A DNA stretch of 64,000 nucleotides from Oscillospiraceae bacterium (GCA_015068125.1 SVLD01000004.1:27317-91316), one strand, 5' to 3'. Counted from the first letter of the stretch, positions 52,400-61,850 are shown. Made by a program: numbers and translations. Notes: generated from the letters alone by a model not told the origin.

Positions 52400-54006
52400 T
52401 ATGCGTTTCCTTTCTGCTGTGCCAGCCACTCCAGATAGTCATCGTAGGTGCCGTAGCGATCCACGATGGTGCCGTCGGGCTGGAAGGCAATGACACGGTT
52501 ACAGGTGGAGGTCAGCAGCTCGTGGTCGTGGGAAGCCAGCAGCACAACGCCGTTGAAAGCTTCCAGACCCTTGTTTACTGCCTGGATGGATTCCATATCC
52601 AGGTGGTTGGTGGGCTGATCCAGCAGCACCACATTGGCGCCGGAGAGCATCATTTTGCTCAGCATGCAGCGAACCTTCTCACCACCGGAGAGGACGTTGA
52701 CCTGCTTGAAAACATCTTCGTTGCTAAAGAGCATCCGACCCAAAAAACCACGGAGATACACATCGTCCTTTTTGAGAGAATACTGCCGCAGCCAGTCCAC
52801 CAGCTCCAGCTGATTACCCTCGAAATATTCGCTGTTGTCCTTGGGCAGGTAGCTGCGGATGGTGGAAACGCCCCATTTGACGCTTCCTTCGTCGGGCTCC
52901 AGCTCACCCATGAGGATCTGCATCAGAGCGGTCTGTGCCTTTTCATTTTCACCGACAAAAGCGATCTTGTCAGTTCTGCCCACGGAGAAGTAGACCTTGT
53001 CCAGCAGCTTCTCGCCGTCCACGGTAACGGAAACATCCTTAACCGTCAGCACATCCTTACCCAGCTCACGCTCGGGCATGAAGCCCACGAAGGGGTAACG
53101 GCGGGTGGAGCAGGGCATTTCTTCCACGGTCAGCTTGTCCAGCAGCTTGCGGCGGGCGGTAGCCTGCTTGGCCTTGGACTTGTTGGCAGAGAAGCGCTGA
53201 ATAAACAGCTGCAGCTCTTCGATCTTTTCCTGGTTGCGCTTGTTCTTGTTGCGGATCATGGCCTGCACCATCTGGGAAGATTCGTACCAGAAGTCGTAGT
53301 TACCTACATACATCTTGATTTTGCCGTAGTCGATATCCACGGTGTGGGTGCAGACGGTGTTCAGGAAGTGGCGGTCGTGGGAAACGGCGATGACCATTCC
53401 GGGGAAGTCCAGCAGGAAGTCCTCCAGCCAGTTGATGGCCTCGATGTCCAGGTTGTTGGTGGGCTCGTCCAGCATGACGATGTCGGGGTTGCCGAACAGC
53501 GCCTGGGCCAGCAAAATCTTGACCTTCAGACGGGGGTCTACAGTAGCCATGACGTCGTAGTGCATATCGGTGCCGATACCCAGACCCTGGAGCAGACGGG
53601 ATGCGTCGGATTCGGCTTCCCAGCCGCCCAGCTCTGCAAATTCCGCCTCCAGATCGGCGGCACGGATGCCATCCTCATCGGAGAAATCGGGCTTTTCGTA
53701 AATGGCATCCTTTTCCTTCATCACATCGTAAAGATGCTGGTTTCCCATGATGACGGTGTCCATAACGGTGTATTCGTCGTAAGCGTTCTGATTCTGCTTC
53801 AGAACGGAAACACGCTTGTCGGGATCAATGGCAATGCTGCCGGTGGTGGAATCCAGCTCGCCGGTGAGAATTCGCAGGAAGGTGGACTTACCTGCGCCGT
53901 TAGCGCCGATAATTCCGTAGCAGTTGCCGGGGAGGAACTGCAGGTCTACATGCTGAAACAGCCACTGGCCGCCGAACTGCATTCCAAGATTGCTGACAGT
54001 AATCAT
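52399..54006 (-). CDS. ABC-F family ATPase (YbiT/YkpA type)
   Basis: 535 aa with two nucleotide-binding domains and no membrane helices: first Walker A GANGAGKST, signature in the ...DPRLKVKILLAQ region; second domain NEKAQTALMQ (altered Walker A, lacking GKT) and LSGGEKVR. The linker between domains (about 230-300) is the long charged P-site tRNA-interaction motif. ABC-F proteins act on the ribosome. RBS AAGGAGC. Coupled to argS by a one-base overlap. Confidence 0.9.
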   Translation of the reverse strand: MITVSNLGMQFGGQWLFQHVDLQFLPGNCYGIIGANGAGKSTFLRILTGELDSTTGSIAIDPDKRVSVLKQNQNAYDEYTVMDTVIMGNQHLYDVMKEKDAIYEKPDFSDEDGIRAADLEAEFAELGGWEAESDASRLLQGLGIGTDMHYDVMATVDPRLKVKILLAQALFGNPDIVMLDEPTNNLDIEAINWLEDFLLDFPGMVIAVSHDRHFLNTVCTHTVDIDYGKIKMYVGNYDFWYESSQMVQAMIRNKNKRNQEKIEELQLFIQRFSANKSKAKQATARRKLLDKLTVEEMPCSTRRYPFVGFMPERELGKDVLTVKDVSVTVDGEKLLDKVYFSVGRTDKIAFVGENEKAQTALMQILMGELEPDEGSVKWGVSTIRSYLPKDNSEYFEGNQLELVDWLRQYSLKKDDVYLRGFLGRMLFSNEDVFKQVNVLSGGEKVRCMLSKMMLSGANVVLLDQPTNHLDMESIQAVNKGLEAFNGVVLLASHDHELLTSTCNRVIAFQPDGTIVDRYGTYDDYLEWLAQQKGNA

Positions 54007-54045
54007 TTTTTGCTCCTTTACTTTTGCACATAATATTTCATGATA

Positions 54046-54073
54046 ATTCTACCACAAAATCCAGAATAATCAA
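54046..54073 (-). promoter_or_regulatory. Promoter of ABC-F/argS
   Basis: On -: TTGATT (54073-54068), 16-base spacer, TAGAAT (54051-54046), 40 bases before the ATG. Confidence 0.5.
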
Positions 54074-54097
54074 GACTTTTTTGCCCTCAAAAAGCAA

Positions 54098-54124
54098 GAA
54101 AGCCTTCCTCAAGGGAAGGCTTTC
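54098..54124 (-). terminator. Terminator after ribU
   Basis: 11-bp perfect stem GAAAGCCTTCC / GGAAGGCTTTC; on - it is followed by TTGCTTTTTG. Confidence 0.75.
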
Positions 54125-54126
54125 TA

Positions 54127-54774
54127 TCAGATTTTTCCTTGCAGAACCAGCAGGAGCAGGATGCAGGTAATAAGCAGAATGCCGGCGAAGACATAAAGCC
54201 CCAGTTTGGACTTGCCGGCGGGGGAGCTTTTGCGCTCCACCAGGCCGGTGCGCCGCAGAGCGGTGACCAGGGGTTTGTACAGAAGCAGTGTCAGAGCGGC
54301 ATTAAAGCCGGCTTTCAGCAGGTTAAAGGGCAGGAAAATGGGAACCAGCATAGCGGCCACATCTGCCCGGGAAGTGCCGGTCATATACAGGGGGGTAATC
54401 AGATAGTTCCACAGCAGCATAGTGATCACCATAGCCGCAGAGCCTGCCAGCAAGCCCAGTACAGCGCCGGCCAGGTTATGGCGCTTTTTGTAGATCAGTG
54501 CCGCAATGCAGGCAAAACTGCAGGTGGACAGCAGATTCATCACGCAGCCGATGGGGCCGGTGGTGCTGATGGTGAGCATTTCCACCAGGGATACCACCAC
54601 CGAAGCGGCAAAGGCCGCCATGGGGCCCAGCAGAAAGCCACCGATGGTGATGACCACATCCTTGGGCTCGTAGCTCAAAAACAGAACCACTGGAATCCGA
54701 ATGAAAAATACCAGAAGATACGCCACTGCCGCCAGCATGGCGACCAAGACCATGTTCTTTACATTGTGTTTCAT
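54127..54774 (-). CDS. ribU: Riboflavin ECF transporter substrate-binding component
   Basis: 215 aa, six membrane helices, ECF S-component. Pattern near residue 35 (LSYEPKDVVITIGGFLLGP) is typical of RibU. ATG 54774 with GAGGT; a TTG upstream is less likely. Works with a shared EcfA-EcfA'-EcfT module elsewhere. Directly behind an FMN riboswitch, which fixes the substrate as riboflavin/FMN. Confidence 0.93.
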   Translation of the reverse strand: MKHNVKNMVLVAMLAAVAYLLVFFIRIPVVLFLSYEPKDVVITIGGFLLGPMAAFAASVVVSLVEMLTISTTGPIGCVMNLLSTCSFACIAALIYKKRHNLAGAVLGLLAGSAAMVITMLLWNYLITPLYMTGTSRADVAAMLVPIFLPFNLLKAGFNAALTLLLYKPLVTALRRTGLVERKSSPAGKSKLGLYVFAGILLITCILLLLVLQGKI

Positions 54775-54786
54775 CTCTTTACCTCG

Positions 54787-54820
54787 CAAAAAAATGCCCT
54801 GAGCATAGACTCAGGGCGCA
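54787..54820 (-). terminator. Riboswitch-controlled terminator
   Basis: GCCCTGAG/CTCAGGGC stem (54817-54796) followed on - by seven T. Lies between aptamer and ribU start: FMN binding should favour this terminator. Confidence 0.85.
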
Positions 54821-54835
54821 AAAATCTGGGATAAC

Positions 54836-54940
54836 CTTCTTCCATCCAGACTCTACTGTCGGTACCGGAATCACACCGGTTCAGCGCCTTGGCGCTCGCG
54901 GACTATACCGCCGGTCGGGAATTTCACCCTGCCCTGAAGA
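54836..54940 (-). promoter_or_regulatory. FMN riboswitch aptamer (RFN element)
   Basis: On -: CTTCAGGGCAGGGTGAAATT, then CCGACCGGCGGTATAGTCC, GCGAGCG, AACCGGTGTGATTCCGGTAC, CGACAGTAGAGTCTGGATG and GAAGAAG. All conserved blocks of the FMN class are present with a closing stem. Represses ribU when FMN is plentiful. Confidence 0.97.
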
Positions 54941-54957
54941 TATGTTTTATTGGTAAA

Positions 54958-54986
54958 AGCATAGCACGAAGGTGCCTGCTTGTCAA
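54958..54986 (-). promoter_or_regulatory. Promoter of the ribU transcript
   Basis: On -: TTGACA (54986-54981), 17-base spacer, TATGCT (54963-54958), just upstream of the riboswitch. Confidence 0.7.
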
Positions 54987-55012
54987 GAGCATGGGTTTGT
55001 GGTAAAATATAG

Positions 55013-55516
55013 CTACTCGGTGACGGCGGAGGGGTTGGTGGCTGGGGGATTTCCCTGAGAGTCCGGCATTTTGAAGCTCCGGATCACGCCCTTGGCGGAG
55101 GTGTCCGTCACATCGCCGCCGATGATCTGGTTTTTGTACACCAGCAAGGTAGCATACACCGGTTCGGTGGCGCCGGGGTAATTGTTGATCTGGTAGACAT
55201 AGCGCATGACGGTTTTGCCGGCATATTGGCTCAGGTCGTAGCCCTGGCTTTTTTGCAGGGCATTGTAGCGCTCAAAGACCTGACTGCTTTCCTGGGGGAT
55301 CTTCACCTGACTGGATTCTGTGGGAGAAGTGGTAACTTCCCAGCCGAAGCTCTTGAGGAAGGCTACCCGGGCATCGTTGTTGGATACGGAAGCGCCGGAA
55401 GTGGGGGCGGCATCATCGCCGCCGAAGAGAACGATGCATCCTACGATCAGCACCAGCACCGCTGCCAGCACCAATGCGATTTTTTTCTTATCGACCTTTG
55501 CGGTCATGACTAACAT
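55013..55516 (-). CDS. DUF4830-like membrane-anchored protein
   Basis: 167 aa. One membrane helix (about 13-31) and an outside domain of about 100 residues with FLKSFGWEV, then IPQESSQVFERYNALQKSQG and VMRYVYQINNYP, the pattern of DUF4830. Disordered tail rich in Pro, Asn and Ser. ATG follows AGGAGGG. Function unknown; common in Oscillospirales. Confidence 0.8.
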   Translation of the reverse strand: MLVMTAKVDKKKIALVLAAVLVLIVGCIVLFGGDDAAPTSGASVSNNDARVAFLKSFGWEVTTSPTESSQVKIPQESSQVFERYNALQKSQGYDLSQYAGKTVMRYVYQINNYPGATEPVYATLLVYKNQIIGGDVTDTSAKGVIRSFKMPDSQGNPPATNPSAVTE

Positions 55517-55587
55517 GATTCATCCCTCCTGTTATGAATTCGCATTACAGACTATGCCATCAAGGACAGGGATAGAACGGAGGCACT

Positions 55588-56280
55588 ATGGAGCGTTTGG
55601 ACAAATTCTTAAGCGACAGCGGCGCCGGCACCCGAAGCCAGGTAAAGCTATTGCTGAAAGCCGGCAGAGTCACGGTGGACGGCCGGACGGAAAAGGATAA
55701 CTCCCGGAAAATCGACCCCGATACCCAGACGGTTTGCCTGGATGGAGAAGTGCTGGGCGGAAAACGCAGGATCGTAGCCATGCTCAATAAGCCGGCGGGC
55801 TTCGTTACCGCCACGGAGGATTCTGTGGAGAAAACCGTCATGGAGCTGCTGCCGCCCCAGCTTCGGGCTATGGATGTCAAGCCCGTAGGTCGGCTGGATA
55901 AGGCTACCGAGGGACTCTTGCTGTTTACCAACGACGGTGATCTGCTCCACCGGCTCATCAGTCCCAAAAAGGAAGTTCCCAAGGTCTATTACGCCCGGCA
56001 TGAGGGCCAGGCTGCCGATGCCGATGTGGCGGCCTTTGCGGCAGGACTGACCCTGCGGGACGAAACAGTGTGCCTTCCGGCAAAGCTGGAGCCTCTGGGA
56101 CCGGGAGAAAGCTGCATAACTGTCTGCGAAGGAAAATATCATCAGGTACGGCGGATGATGGCATCCCGAGGGATGCCGGTAACCTACCTGGAGCGCCGAA
56201 AAGAGGGCAATCTGGAATTGGGCAATTTGCCCCGTGGAGCGGTACGGATGCTGACGCCGGAGGAGATTGAAGGGCTGTAA
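55588..56280 (+). CDS. rsuA: 16S rRNA pseudouridine synthase, RsuA family
   Basis: 230 aa. N-terminal S4 RNA-binding domain (RLDKFLSDSGAGTRSQVKLL), linker, and catalytic domain with Asp in GRLDKATEGLLLFTNDG and the KYHQVRRM motif near residue 185. Converts a uridine of 16S rRNA to pseudouridine. RBS GGAGGCAC. Confidence 0.9.
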   Translation: MERLDKFLSDSGAGTRSQVKLLLKAGRVTVDGRTEKDNSRKIDPDTQTVCLDGEVLGGKRRIVAMLNKPAGFVTATEDSVEKTVMELLPPQLRAMDVKPVGRLDKATEGLLLFTNDGDLLHRLISPKKEVPKVYYARHEGQAADADVAAFAAGLTLRDETVCLPAKLEPLGPGESCITVCEGKYHQVRRMMASRGMPVTYLERRKEGNLELGNLPRGAVRMLTPEEIEGL

Positions 56281-56336
56281 TGTGTCAATACCGCCAAAAA
56301 AAGGGGGGCTTTTTGCAATAATATGTCAAAAGGCAC

Positions 56337-56365
56337 TTGCAAAATGCGCAAAAGTAGTATATAAT
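56337..56365 (+). promoter_or_regulatory. Promoter of the CdaR-type regulator gene
   Basis: TTGCAA (56337-56342), 17-base spacer, TATAAT (56360-56365). Confidence 0.75.
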
Positions 56366-56423
56366 GGCAGTGCAAATTTGGCAAAAGCGTGCTTGTGCAC
56401 AATTATGATAGGAGGCCTGAAAA

Positions 56424-57512
56424 ATGTCCAACAGTGTTTTTCAGAATGTGATCGTCCAGCTTAGAGAAGTTTCCGACCGGGTATTCGGTGTCATCGATAC
56501 CGATGGCTGCGTCATCTCCTGCACAGATCCTGCTGTGCTGGGTGAGCGTTGGAGCGATGCTGCCCTGAAGGTGGCCAATTCCAACGAAAGCGTGGTTGCC
56601 TTTGGCCAGAAGTGCTTCAAGGCCATTACCGGCAGCTCCAATTATTTTGAATACGCCGTGTTCTGCTCCGGCAGTGATAAGGAAGCCAGAAGCGCCTGCA
56701 TGATGGCTTATATCGCCCTGAACGATGCCAAGACCTTCTACGAAGAAAAGCATGACCGGGGCACCTTCGTCAAGAACATTATCATGGACAATATCCTCTC
56801 CGGTGATATCTACATCCGGGCAAAGGAGCTGCATTTCGCTACGGATGCTCCCCGGGCCGTATTCCTGGTTCGTCAGCTAGGCCGGGCGGATGTGGCCGCG
56901 GTGGATGTACTGTCCGGTATGTTCCCCGATAAGTCCCAGGACTTCGTGCTGAGCATCAATGAGACCGATATCGCTGTGGTCAAGCAGATCACTCCCGGCA
57001 CCACCGCCGAGGAGCTGGAGAAGCTGGCAAAGTCCATGGAGGACACCCTGAAGAACGAGCTGTTCATCAAGACGGTCATCGGCTTCGGCACTGTGGCAGA
57101 GCATCTGCGCTCCCTGTCCGATTCCTACAAGGATGCCCAGACCGCCATCGATGTGGGTAAGGTTTTTGATACTGAAAAGAGCATCATCAACTATGAAAAT
57201 CTGGGTATCGGCCGACTGATCTATCAGCTGCCCACCACCCTGTGCGATATCTTCCTGTCCGAGATATTCAAGAAGAATTCCATCGATTCTCTGGATCAGG
57301 AAACCCTGTTTACCATCAACAAGTTCTTTGAGAACAACCTGAATGTGTCCGAGACCTCCCGGAAGCTCTTCGTCCACCGCAACACTCTGGTGTACCGCCT
57401 GGAGAAAATCAAGAAGCTCACCGGCCTGGATCTGCGGGAGTTTGACCACGCCATCGTATTCAAGGTGGCGCTGATGGTCCGTAAGTATCTGTCCTCCCGG
57501 GATATGCACTGA
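56424..57512 (+). CDS. CdaR/PucR-type transcriptional regulator
   Basis: 362 aa. N-terminal sugar-diacid-like sensing region (about 10-130), middle GGDEF-like region (about 135-270), and C-terminal PucR helix-turn-helix (LNVSETSRKLFVHRNTLVYRLEKIKKLTG, about 310-345). RBS AGGAGGC. Family members sense glycerate, sugar diacids or purines. No metabolic operon adjoins; target genes unknown. Confidence 0.88.
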   Translation: MSNSVFQNVIVQLREVSDRVFGVIDTDGCVISCTDPAVLGERWSDAALKVANSNESVVAFGQKCFKAITGSSNYFEYAVFCSGSDKEARSACMMAYIALNDAKTFYEEKHDRGTFVKNIIMDNILSGDIYIRAKELHFATDAPRAVFLVRQLGRADVAAVDVLSGMFPDKSQDFVLSINETDIAVVKQITPGTTAEELEKLAKSMEDTLKNELFIKTVIGFGTVAEHLRSLSDSYKDAQTAIDVGKVFDTEKSIINYENLGIGRLIYQLPTTLCDIFLSEIFKKNSIDSLDQETLFTINKFFENNLNVSETSRKLFVHRNTLVYRLEKIKKLTGLDLREFDHAIVFKVALMVRKYLSSRDMH

Positions 57513-57521
57513 TAAAGTCAT

Positions 57522-57545
57522 CGGGGCGCGGTTTTCCGCGCCCCG
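57522..57545 (+). terminator. Terminator after the CdaR-type gene
   Basis: 10-bp perfect stem CGGGGCGCGG / CCGCGCCCCG with TTTT loop, then GTTCCTTTT. Confidence 0.85.
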
Positions 57546-57608
57546 GTTCCTTTTGCTGACACCATGCGCAAAATATCTTCTGAAGATGATTTTTTACAAC
57601 CAACCGCA

Positions 57609-57637
57609 TTGACATAACACCGGCAATATGTTACAAT
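57609..57637 (+). promoter_or_regulatory. Promoter of ftsE-ftsX
   Basis: TTGACA (57609-57614), 17-base spacer, TACAAT (57632-57637), 29 bases before ftsE. Confidence 0.85.
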
Positions 57638-57666
57638 TCGGTTACACTGAATGGGAGCAGGAAATT

Positions 57667-58371
57667 ATGATTGAGTTTTCTAATGTAACCAAAACCTATT
57701 CCGTAGGTACTTATAAAGCCGGCACCCGGGCACTGAAGGGTGTTTCTATGCAAATTGAGGACGGCGAGTTTGCCTTTCTGGTAGGCTCCTCCGGCAGCGG
57801 TAAGTCTACGATTATCAAATTGATAACCGGTGAACTGAAGCCCACCTCCGGTACGGTGCATATCAATGGCTATTCTTTGGAGCGGATCCGAAAGCGTGAG
57901 ATTCCTTATCTGCGCCGGACTTTGGGCGTTGTGTTCCAGGACTTCCGCCTCATCGAGAATAAGACGGTATATGAAAATGTGGCATTTGTTATGCGGGCCA
58001 TCGGCGCAAAAGAACGGGAGATCCGGGAACGGGTTCCCTATGTGCTGAATCTGGTCGGTTTGGACACCAAGACCCGCCGCCATCCCGGCGAGTTGTCCGG
58101 CGGTGAGCAGCAGCGTCTGGCTATCGCCCGTGCGTTGGTGAACAACCCCTCCACCATTATTGCCGACGAGCCTACCGGTAACCTGGACCCGGCCCGGTCT
58201 ATGGAAATTATGAGCCTGCTGACAGAAATCAACAACCTGGGCACCACCATGCTGGTGGTTACCCATGCCAGCGAGCTGGTGGAACGGTTCCCCAGGCGCG
58301 TCATTACCATTGACGAAGGTTTGATCGTTCACGACGGAATGAATGGGTATTATCGGTATGAGAATCAGTAA
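57667..58371 (+). CDS. ftsE: Cell-division ATPase FtsE
   Basis: 234 aa ABC ATPase: Walker A GSSGSGKST, Q-loop FQDFRLIENKTVYEN, signature LSGGEQQR, Walker B IIADEPTGNLDP, H-loop THA. ATG 57667. Drives FtsX to activate cell-wall hydrolases outside. Overlaps ftsX. Confidence 0.95.
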   Translation: MIEFSNVTKTYSVGTYKAGTRALKGVSMQIEDGEFAFLVGSSGSGKSTIIKLITGELKPTSGTVHINGYSLERIRKREIPYLRRTLGVVFQDFRLIENKTVYENVAFVMRAIGAKEREIRERVPYVLNLVGLDTKTRRHPGELSGGEQQRLAIARALVNNPSTIIADEPTGNLDPARSMEIMSLLTEINNLGTTMLVVTHASELVERFPRRVITIDEGLIVHDGMNGYYRYENQ

Positions 58372-59245
58372 AATCGGTTATTTGATAAAAGAGGGCATCC
58401 GTGGAATTTTCCTTCACGGATTTATGTCCTTTGCCGCCGTCTGCGTAACGGTGGCCTGCCTGCTGATCGTGGGCAGCTTTTCCTGCCTGACGTATAATGT
58501 CCGGCTCATGGTTGAGGATCTGAACAAAACCAATGAGATCCTGGTGTATGTAGATGAAAGCCTGTCTCTTGATAAAGCCAAGAGCATCAGCACACAGCTC
58601 AACCTGGTGGAAAATGTGCATAAGGCAACTTTCAAATCCAGAGAAGATGCTTTGGCGGATTTTGTGGCAGACCACGAGGGCGATGAGGCCTTTACCGGCG
58701 TGGAGGCCAATGACCTGCGGCATCGCTATATCGTAATTCTGGAGGACAACAGCCTCATGGAGGAGACGGTGGAGGAGATTTCCAAAATCTCCGGTGTAGC
58801 CAAAATCAGTGCATCCTATGAGCTGGCTGAGGGCTTTTCTACGCTACAGAATATATTAGGAATTGCCTCTGTCGTTGTAACTGTGGTCCTTTTGATAGTC
58901 AGTCTGCTGATTATTTACAACACCGTCAAACTGGCCATGTATGACCGCAAGGACGAGATCGCTGTTATGAAAATGGTAGGCGCAACCAATGGCTTTATAC
59001 GTCTTCCTTATGTTGTGGAAGGCTTTATCCTGGGCATGCTGGGCGCAGCGATTGCTTTTGGTCTGGAGTGGCTGCTGTATGACTGGATGCTGCGGGAGCT
59101 GGATCGGGTAGATACCTTGCAAATGTTTACCTTTGTGCCTTTCCAGGAACTACTGATTCCCATGATCGTTATTTTCAGTGGCGCAGGTCTGATCGTGGGT
59201 GTTGTAGGCGGCTGGACATCTATCCGGAAATTCTTGAATGTATAA
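58358..59245 (+). CDS. ftsX: Cell-division membrane protein FtsX
   Basis: 295 aa, four membrane helices with a large outside loop after helix 1 (about 45-165). ATG 58358 (MRISKIGYLIKEG) is the usual FtsX start; ATG 58343 is possible. 14-base overlap with ftsE. Passes the ATPase signal to the peptidase encoded next. Confidence 0.94.
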   Translation: MRISKIGYLIKEGIRGIFLHGFMSFAAVCVTVACLLIVGSFSCLTYNVRLMVEDLNKTNEILVYVDESLSLDKAKSISTQLNLVENVHKATFKSREDALADFVADHEGDEAFTGVEANDLRHRYIVILEDNSLMEETVEEISKISGVAKISASYELAEGFSTLQNILGIASVVVTVVLLIVSLLIIYNTVKLAMYDRKDEIAVMKMVGATNGFIRLPYVVEGFILGMLGAAIAFGLEWLLYDWMLRELDRVDTLQMFTFVPFQELLIPMIVIFSGAGLIVGVVGGWTSIRKFLNV

Positions 59246-59269
59246 CCCCATAATGTAAGGAGAATCCCC

Positions 59270-60520
59270 GTGAAGAATAGAAGAATGTGGGCATCCATTA
59301 TCGCCGGTTTTCTGGCGCTTGTGATGCTGTTAGGTCTGATTTTGAGCATCATCCCTACCAAGGTGGAGGCGAAATCCTCCAGCGAGATCCAGAACCAGAT
59401 CAACCAGATGGAAAAAGAACAGGCCAATCTGGAAAAAGAGCTGGAAGAACTGAAAAAGCAGCAAAACAGCAACCTGTCCGATATCAAGGATATCGTCAAT
59501 GAAAAAAGCGTCATTGAGCAGCAGGTAGGCATTCTGTACGCTCAGATTGATATCATCAACGAGCAGATCGCTGCGTATTCTCTGCTGATCGCGGACAAGC
59601 AGCTGGAAGTGGACGCTGCGGAAGCCCGTCTGGCAGAGCTGAACAAGAAGCACAAAGAGCGCATTCGTGCCATGGAGGAAGAGGGCGGACTGTCTTATTG
59701 GTCCGTGCTGTTCCAGGCCAACAGTTTTTCCGATTTTCTGGATCGGCTGAACATCATTCAGGAAATTGCTTCTTCCGATCGCCGCAGACTGGAAGAAATG
59801 GCTGAGGCCAATAAGGAGCTGGAAAAGGCACAGCAGGAACTGCATGCGGAAAAGCAGGGACTGGAGGGCATCAAGGAAGCCCTGGATGCCAAGCAGGCTG
59901 AAATGCAGATCAAGCACGCCCTGGCGGACGCCCTGCTGGCAGAGCTTATGAGCAAGGGCGAGGAGTACGAAAAACTCCTGGAAGAGCAGGAAGACGCGCT
60001 GCTGGATCTGGAAATGAGCATCGGTGATGCCAGAGTGGATCTGGAGGACGCTAAGTATCAGGAATATCTGCAGTATCTGTCCACCATGCCTACCGGTGGC
60101 GGCCAGACCTCCACAGATAAAGACGGTATTGTTTGGGTGGTGCCTTGCTCCTACAAGCGGGTATCCAGTGCCTTTGGCTGGCGCACGCATCCGGTCCACG
60201 GCGATCAGCGGTTCCATGCAGGCGTGGATTTAGCTACACCATGTCCCAATAAGATCTATGCCTCCCGGGGCGGCGTTGTTACCATTTCCAAGTACAGCTC
60301 CAGCGCCGGATACTATGTGACCATCGACCATCTGGACGGTTACCAGAGTACATATATGCATATGTGCAAGTTCCCGGATGTGAAGGTGGGCGATGTTGTG
60401 TCGGCAGGCCAGGTCATTGGCTGTATCGGTACCACAGGTACCTCCACGGGTAACCATTTGCACTTTGGCATTTATAAAGACGGCGAGCCCGTCAATCCTA
60501 TGGAGTATATAGGCAATTAA
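59270..60520 (+). CDS. Murein hydrolase/activator with coiled coil and M23 domain
   Basis: 416 aa, start GTG 59270 with AAGGAGA. Signal/anchor helix about 9-28, coiled coil about 35-270 and an M23 peptidase domain about 300-410. Zinc motifs FHAGVDLA and HLHFG are kept, so it should be an active endopeptidase rather than an EnvC-type inactive one. Its coiled coil should dock onto FtsX, as for PcsB/CwlO-type proteins. Confidence 0.92.
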   Translation: MKNRRMWASIIAGFLALVMLLGLILSIIPTKVEAKSSSEIQNQINQMEKEQANLEKELEELKKQQNSNLSDIKDIVNEKSVIEQQVGILYAQIDIINEQIAAYSLLIADKQLEVDAAEARLAELNKKHKERIRAMEEEGGLSYWSVLFQANSFSDFLDRLNIIQEIASSDRRRLEEMAEANKELEKAQQELHAEKQGLEGIKEALDAKQAEMQIKHALADALLAELMSKGEEYEKLLEEQEDALLDLEMSIGDARVDLEDAKYQEYLQYLSTMPTGGGQTSTDKDGIVWVVPCSYKRVSSAFGWRTHPVHGDQRFHAGVDLATPCPNKIYASRGGVVTISKYSSSAGYYVTIDHLDGYQSTYMHMCKFPDVKVGDVVSAGQVIGCIGTTGTSTGNHLHFGIYKDGEPVNPMEYIGN

Positions 60521-60524
60521 AAAG

Positions 60525-60555
60525 CTCCCACAGCTCCCCTGCGGGGCTGTGGGAA
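60525..60555 (+). terminator. Hairpin after the M23 gene
   Basis: CTCCCACAGC / GCTGTGGGA stem; only AATTCTGTTT follows, so probably a weak terminator or processing site. Confidence 0.5.
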
Positions 60556-60577
60556 TTCTGTTTGAGAGGTGTTTTTC

Positions 60578-61786
60578 GTGAAGGAAAAATTAAAGCGTAT
60601 TTGGGCTTATGTGTCCGATGCCGGCCGCGTTAAGCGCTTTGCCAGCTATGTGCTGGTGGCGGCGGCAGCGTCGGCGTTGACTGTGGCTGTGTTGTTGCCC
60701 ACTGTGGCCAGGAAAATGGCCCTGAGCAACAATAAGCTGACAATTCTCAGCGCTTTGATCGAGGAGCGCTATATTGGCGATGCGGATATGACCAAGGTGG
60801 AGGACGCGGCGGCGCATGCCATGATCAGCGCCACGGGCGACCGATGGAGCTTCTATATCCCGGCGTCGGAGATGGGCGCATATATGGAGCAAAAGGAAAA
60901 TGCCTATGTTGGCATCGGCATTACCATTACCAGACAGGAGGATGACTCTGGAATTTATATCAGCGCGGTGACTCCCGGCGGCAGCGCGGAGGAAGCTGGC
61001 ATCCTGGCGGGAGATGTGATCGTGGCCGTGGATGGGCAAAGCTCCTCTGAAATAGGTTTTGATGCTATGAGCGATTTGATCCGGGGCGAAGAGGGAACCC
61101 AGGTGACCCTGACCATTCTTCGTGACGGAACTCAGCAGGATATTGTCGTTACCAGAAAGCGGATCCAAACGCCGGTGGCCATCGGCACTCTGCTGGAGGG
61201 CAATATCGGCCTGGTGGAGATCGTGAATTTCAATGCCAACTGCGCTAAGGAAACTGTGGCGGCCATTGAAGCCCTGCGCCAGCAGGGAGCGGAAAAGCTG
61301 ATTTTTGATGTCCGGTTCAATCCCGGCGGCTATGCCCATGAAATGGTGGAGCTGCTGGATTATCTACTGCCGGAGGGCGACCTGTTCCGCACCGTGGAAT
61401 ATACCGGCAAGGAATCTGTGGAAAAATCCGATGCTTCCTGCCTGAATATGCCCATGATGGTGCTGGTCAACGGCAGTTCTTACTCCGCCGCGGAGTTTTT
61501 CGCTGCAGCGCTGGAGGAATACGGCGCAGCAAAGATCGTGGGTGAGCAGACCAGCGGCAAGGGCTTCTATCAGGTGACCTATACGCTGCCCGACGGCTCC
61601 GGTGTGGCGCTGTCCATCGGTAAGTACTATACCCCCAATGGCAAGTGTCTGGAGGGGATCGGGCTTACCCCCAATGTGGTAGTGCCTGTGGATGAAGCTA
61701 CCGCCGCGGCAATCTACGCCGGCACCCTGGATCCGGCGGCAGATCCCCAGATTCAGAAAGCAATTGCGGTTTTGAACCAACAATAA
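60578..61786 (+). CDS. C-terminal processing peptidase (S41, CtpA-like)
   Basis: 402 aa, GTG 60578 favoured by GAGAGGTG upstream. N-terminal membrane anchor (about 25-47), PDZ domain about 100-185, S41 protease domain about 190-380 with Ser in NGSSYSAAEFF and Lys in EQTSGKGF. Cuts C-termini of exported proteins. Next to ftsEX-M23, it may tune the hydrolase, as often in Firmicutes. Confidence 0.92.
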   Translation: MKEKLKRIWAYVSDAGRVKRFASYVLVAAAASALTVAVLLPTVARKMALSNNKLTILSALIEERYIGDADMTKVEDAAAHAMISATGDRWSFYIPASEMGAYMEQKENAYVGIGITITRQEDDSGIYISAVTPGGSAEEAGILAGDVIVAVDGQSSSEIGFDAMSDLIRGEEGTQVTLTILRDGTQQDIVVTRKRIQTPVAIGTLLEGNIGLVEIVNFNANCAKETVAAIEALRQQGAEKLIFDVRFNPGGYAHEMVELLDYLLPEGDLFRTVEYTGKESVEKSDASCLNMPMMVLVNGSSYSAAEFFAAALEEYGAAKIVGEQTSGKGFYQVTYTLPDGSGVALSIGKYYTPNGKCLEGIGLTPNVVVPVDEATAAAIYAGTLDPAADPQIQKAIAVLNQQ

Positions 61787-61788
61787 GC

Positions 61789-61827
61789 AAAAGCAGGAAC
61801 AGCCTTCCGCTGTTCCTGCTTTGTTTT
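61789..61827 (+). terminator. Terminator of the ftsEX operon
   Basis: AAAAGCAGGAACAG / CTGTTCCTGCTTTG hairpin then TTTTG. Confidence 0.85.
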
Positions 61828-61850
61828 GTGGCAGAAAAACGGAAAACCAC

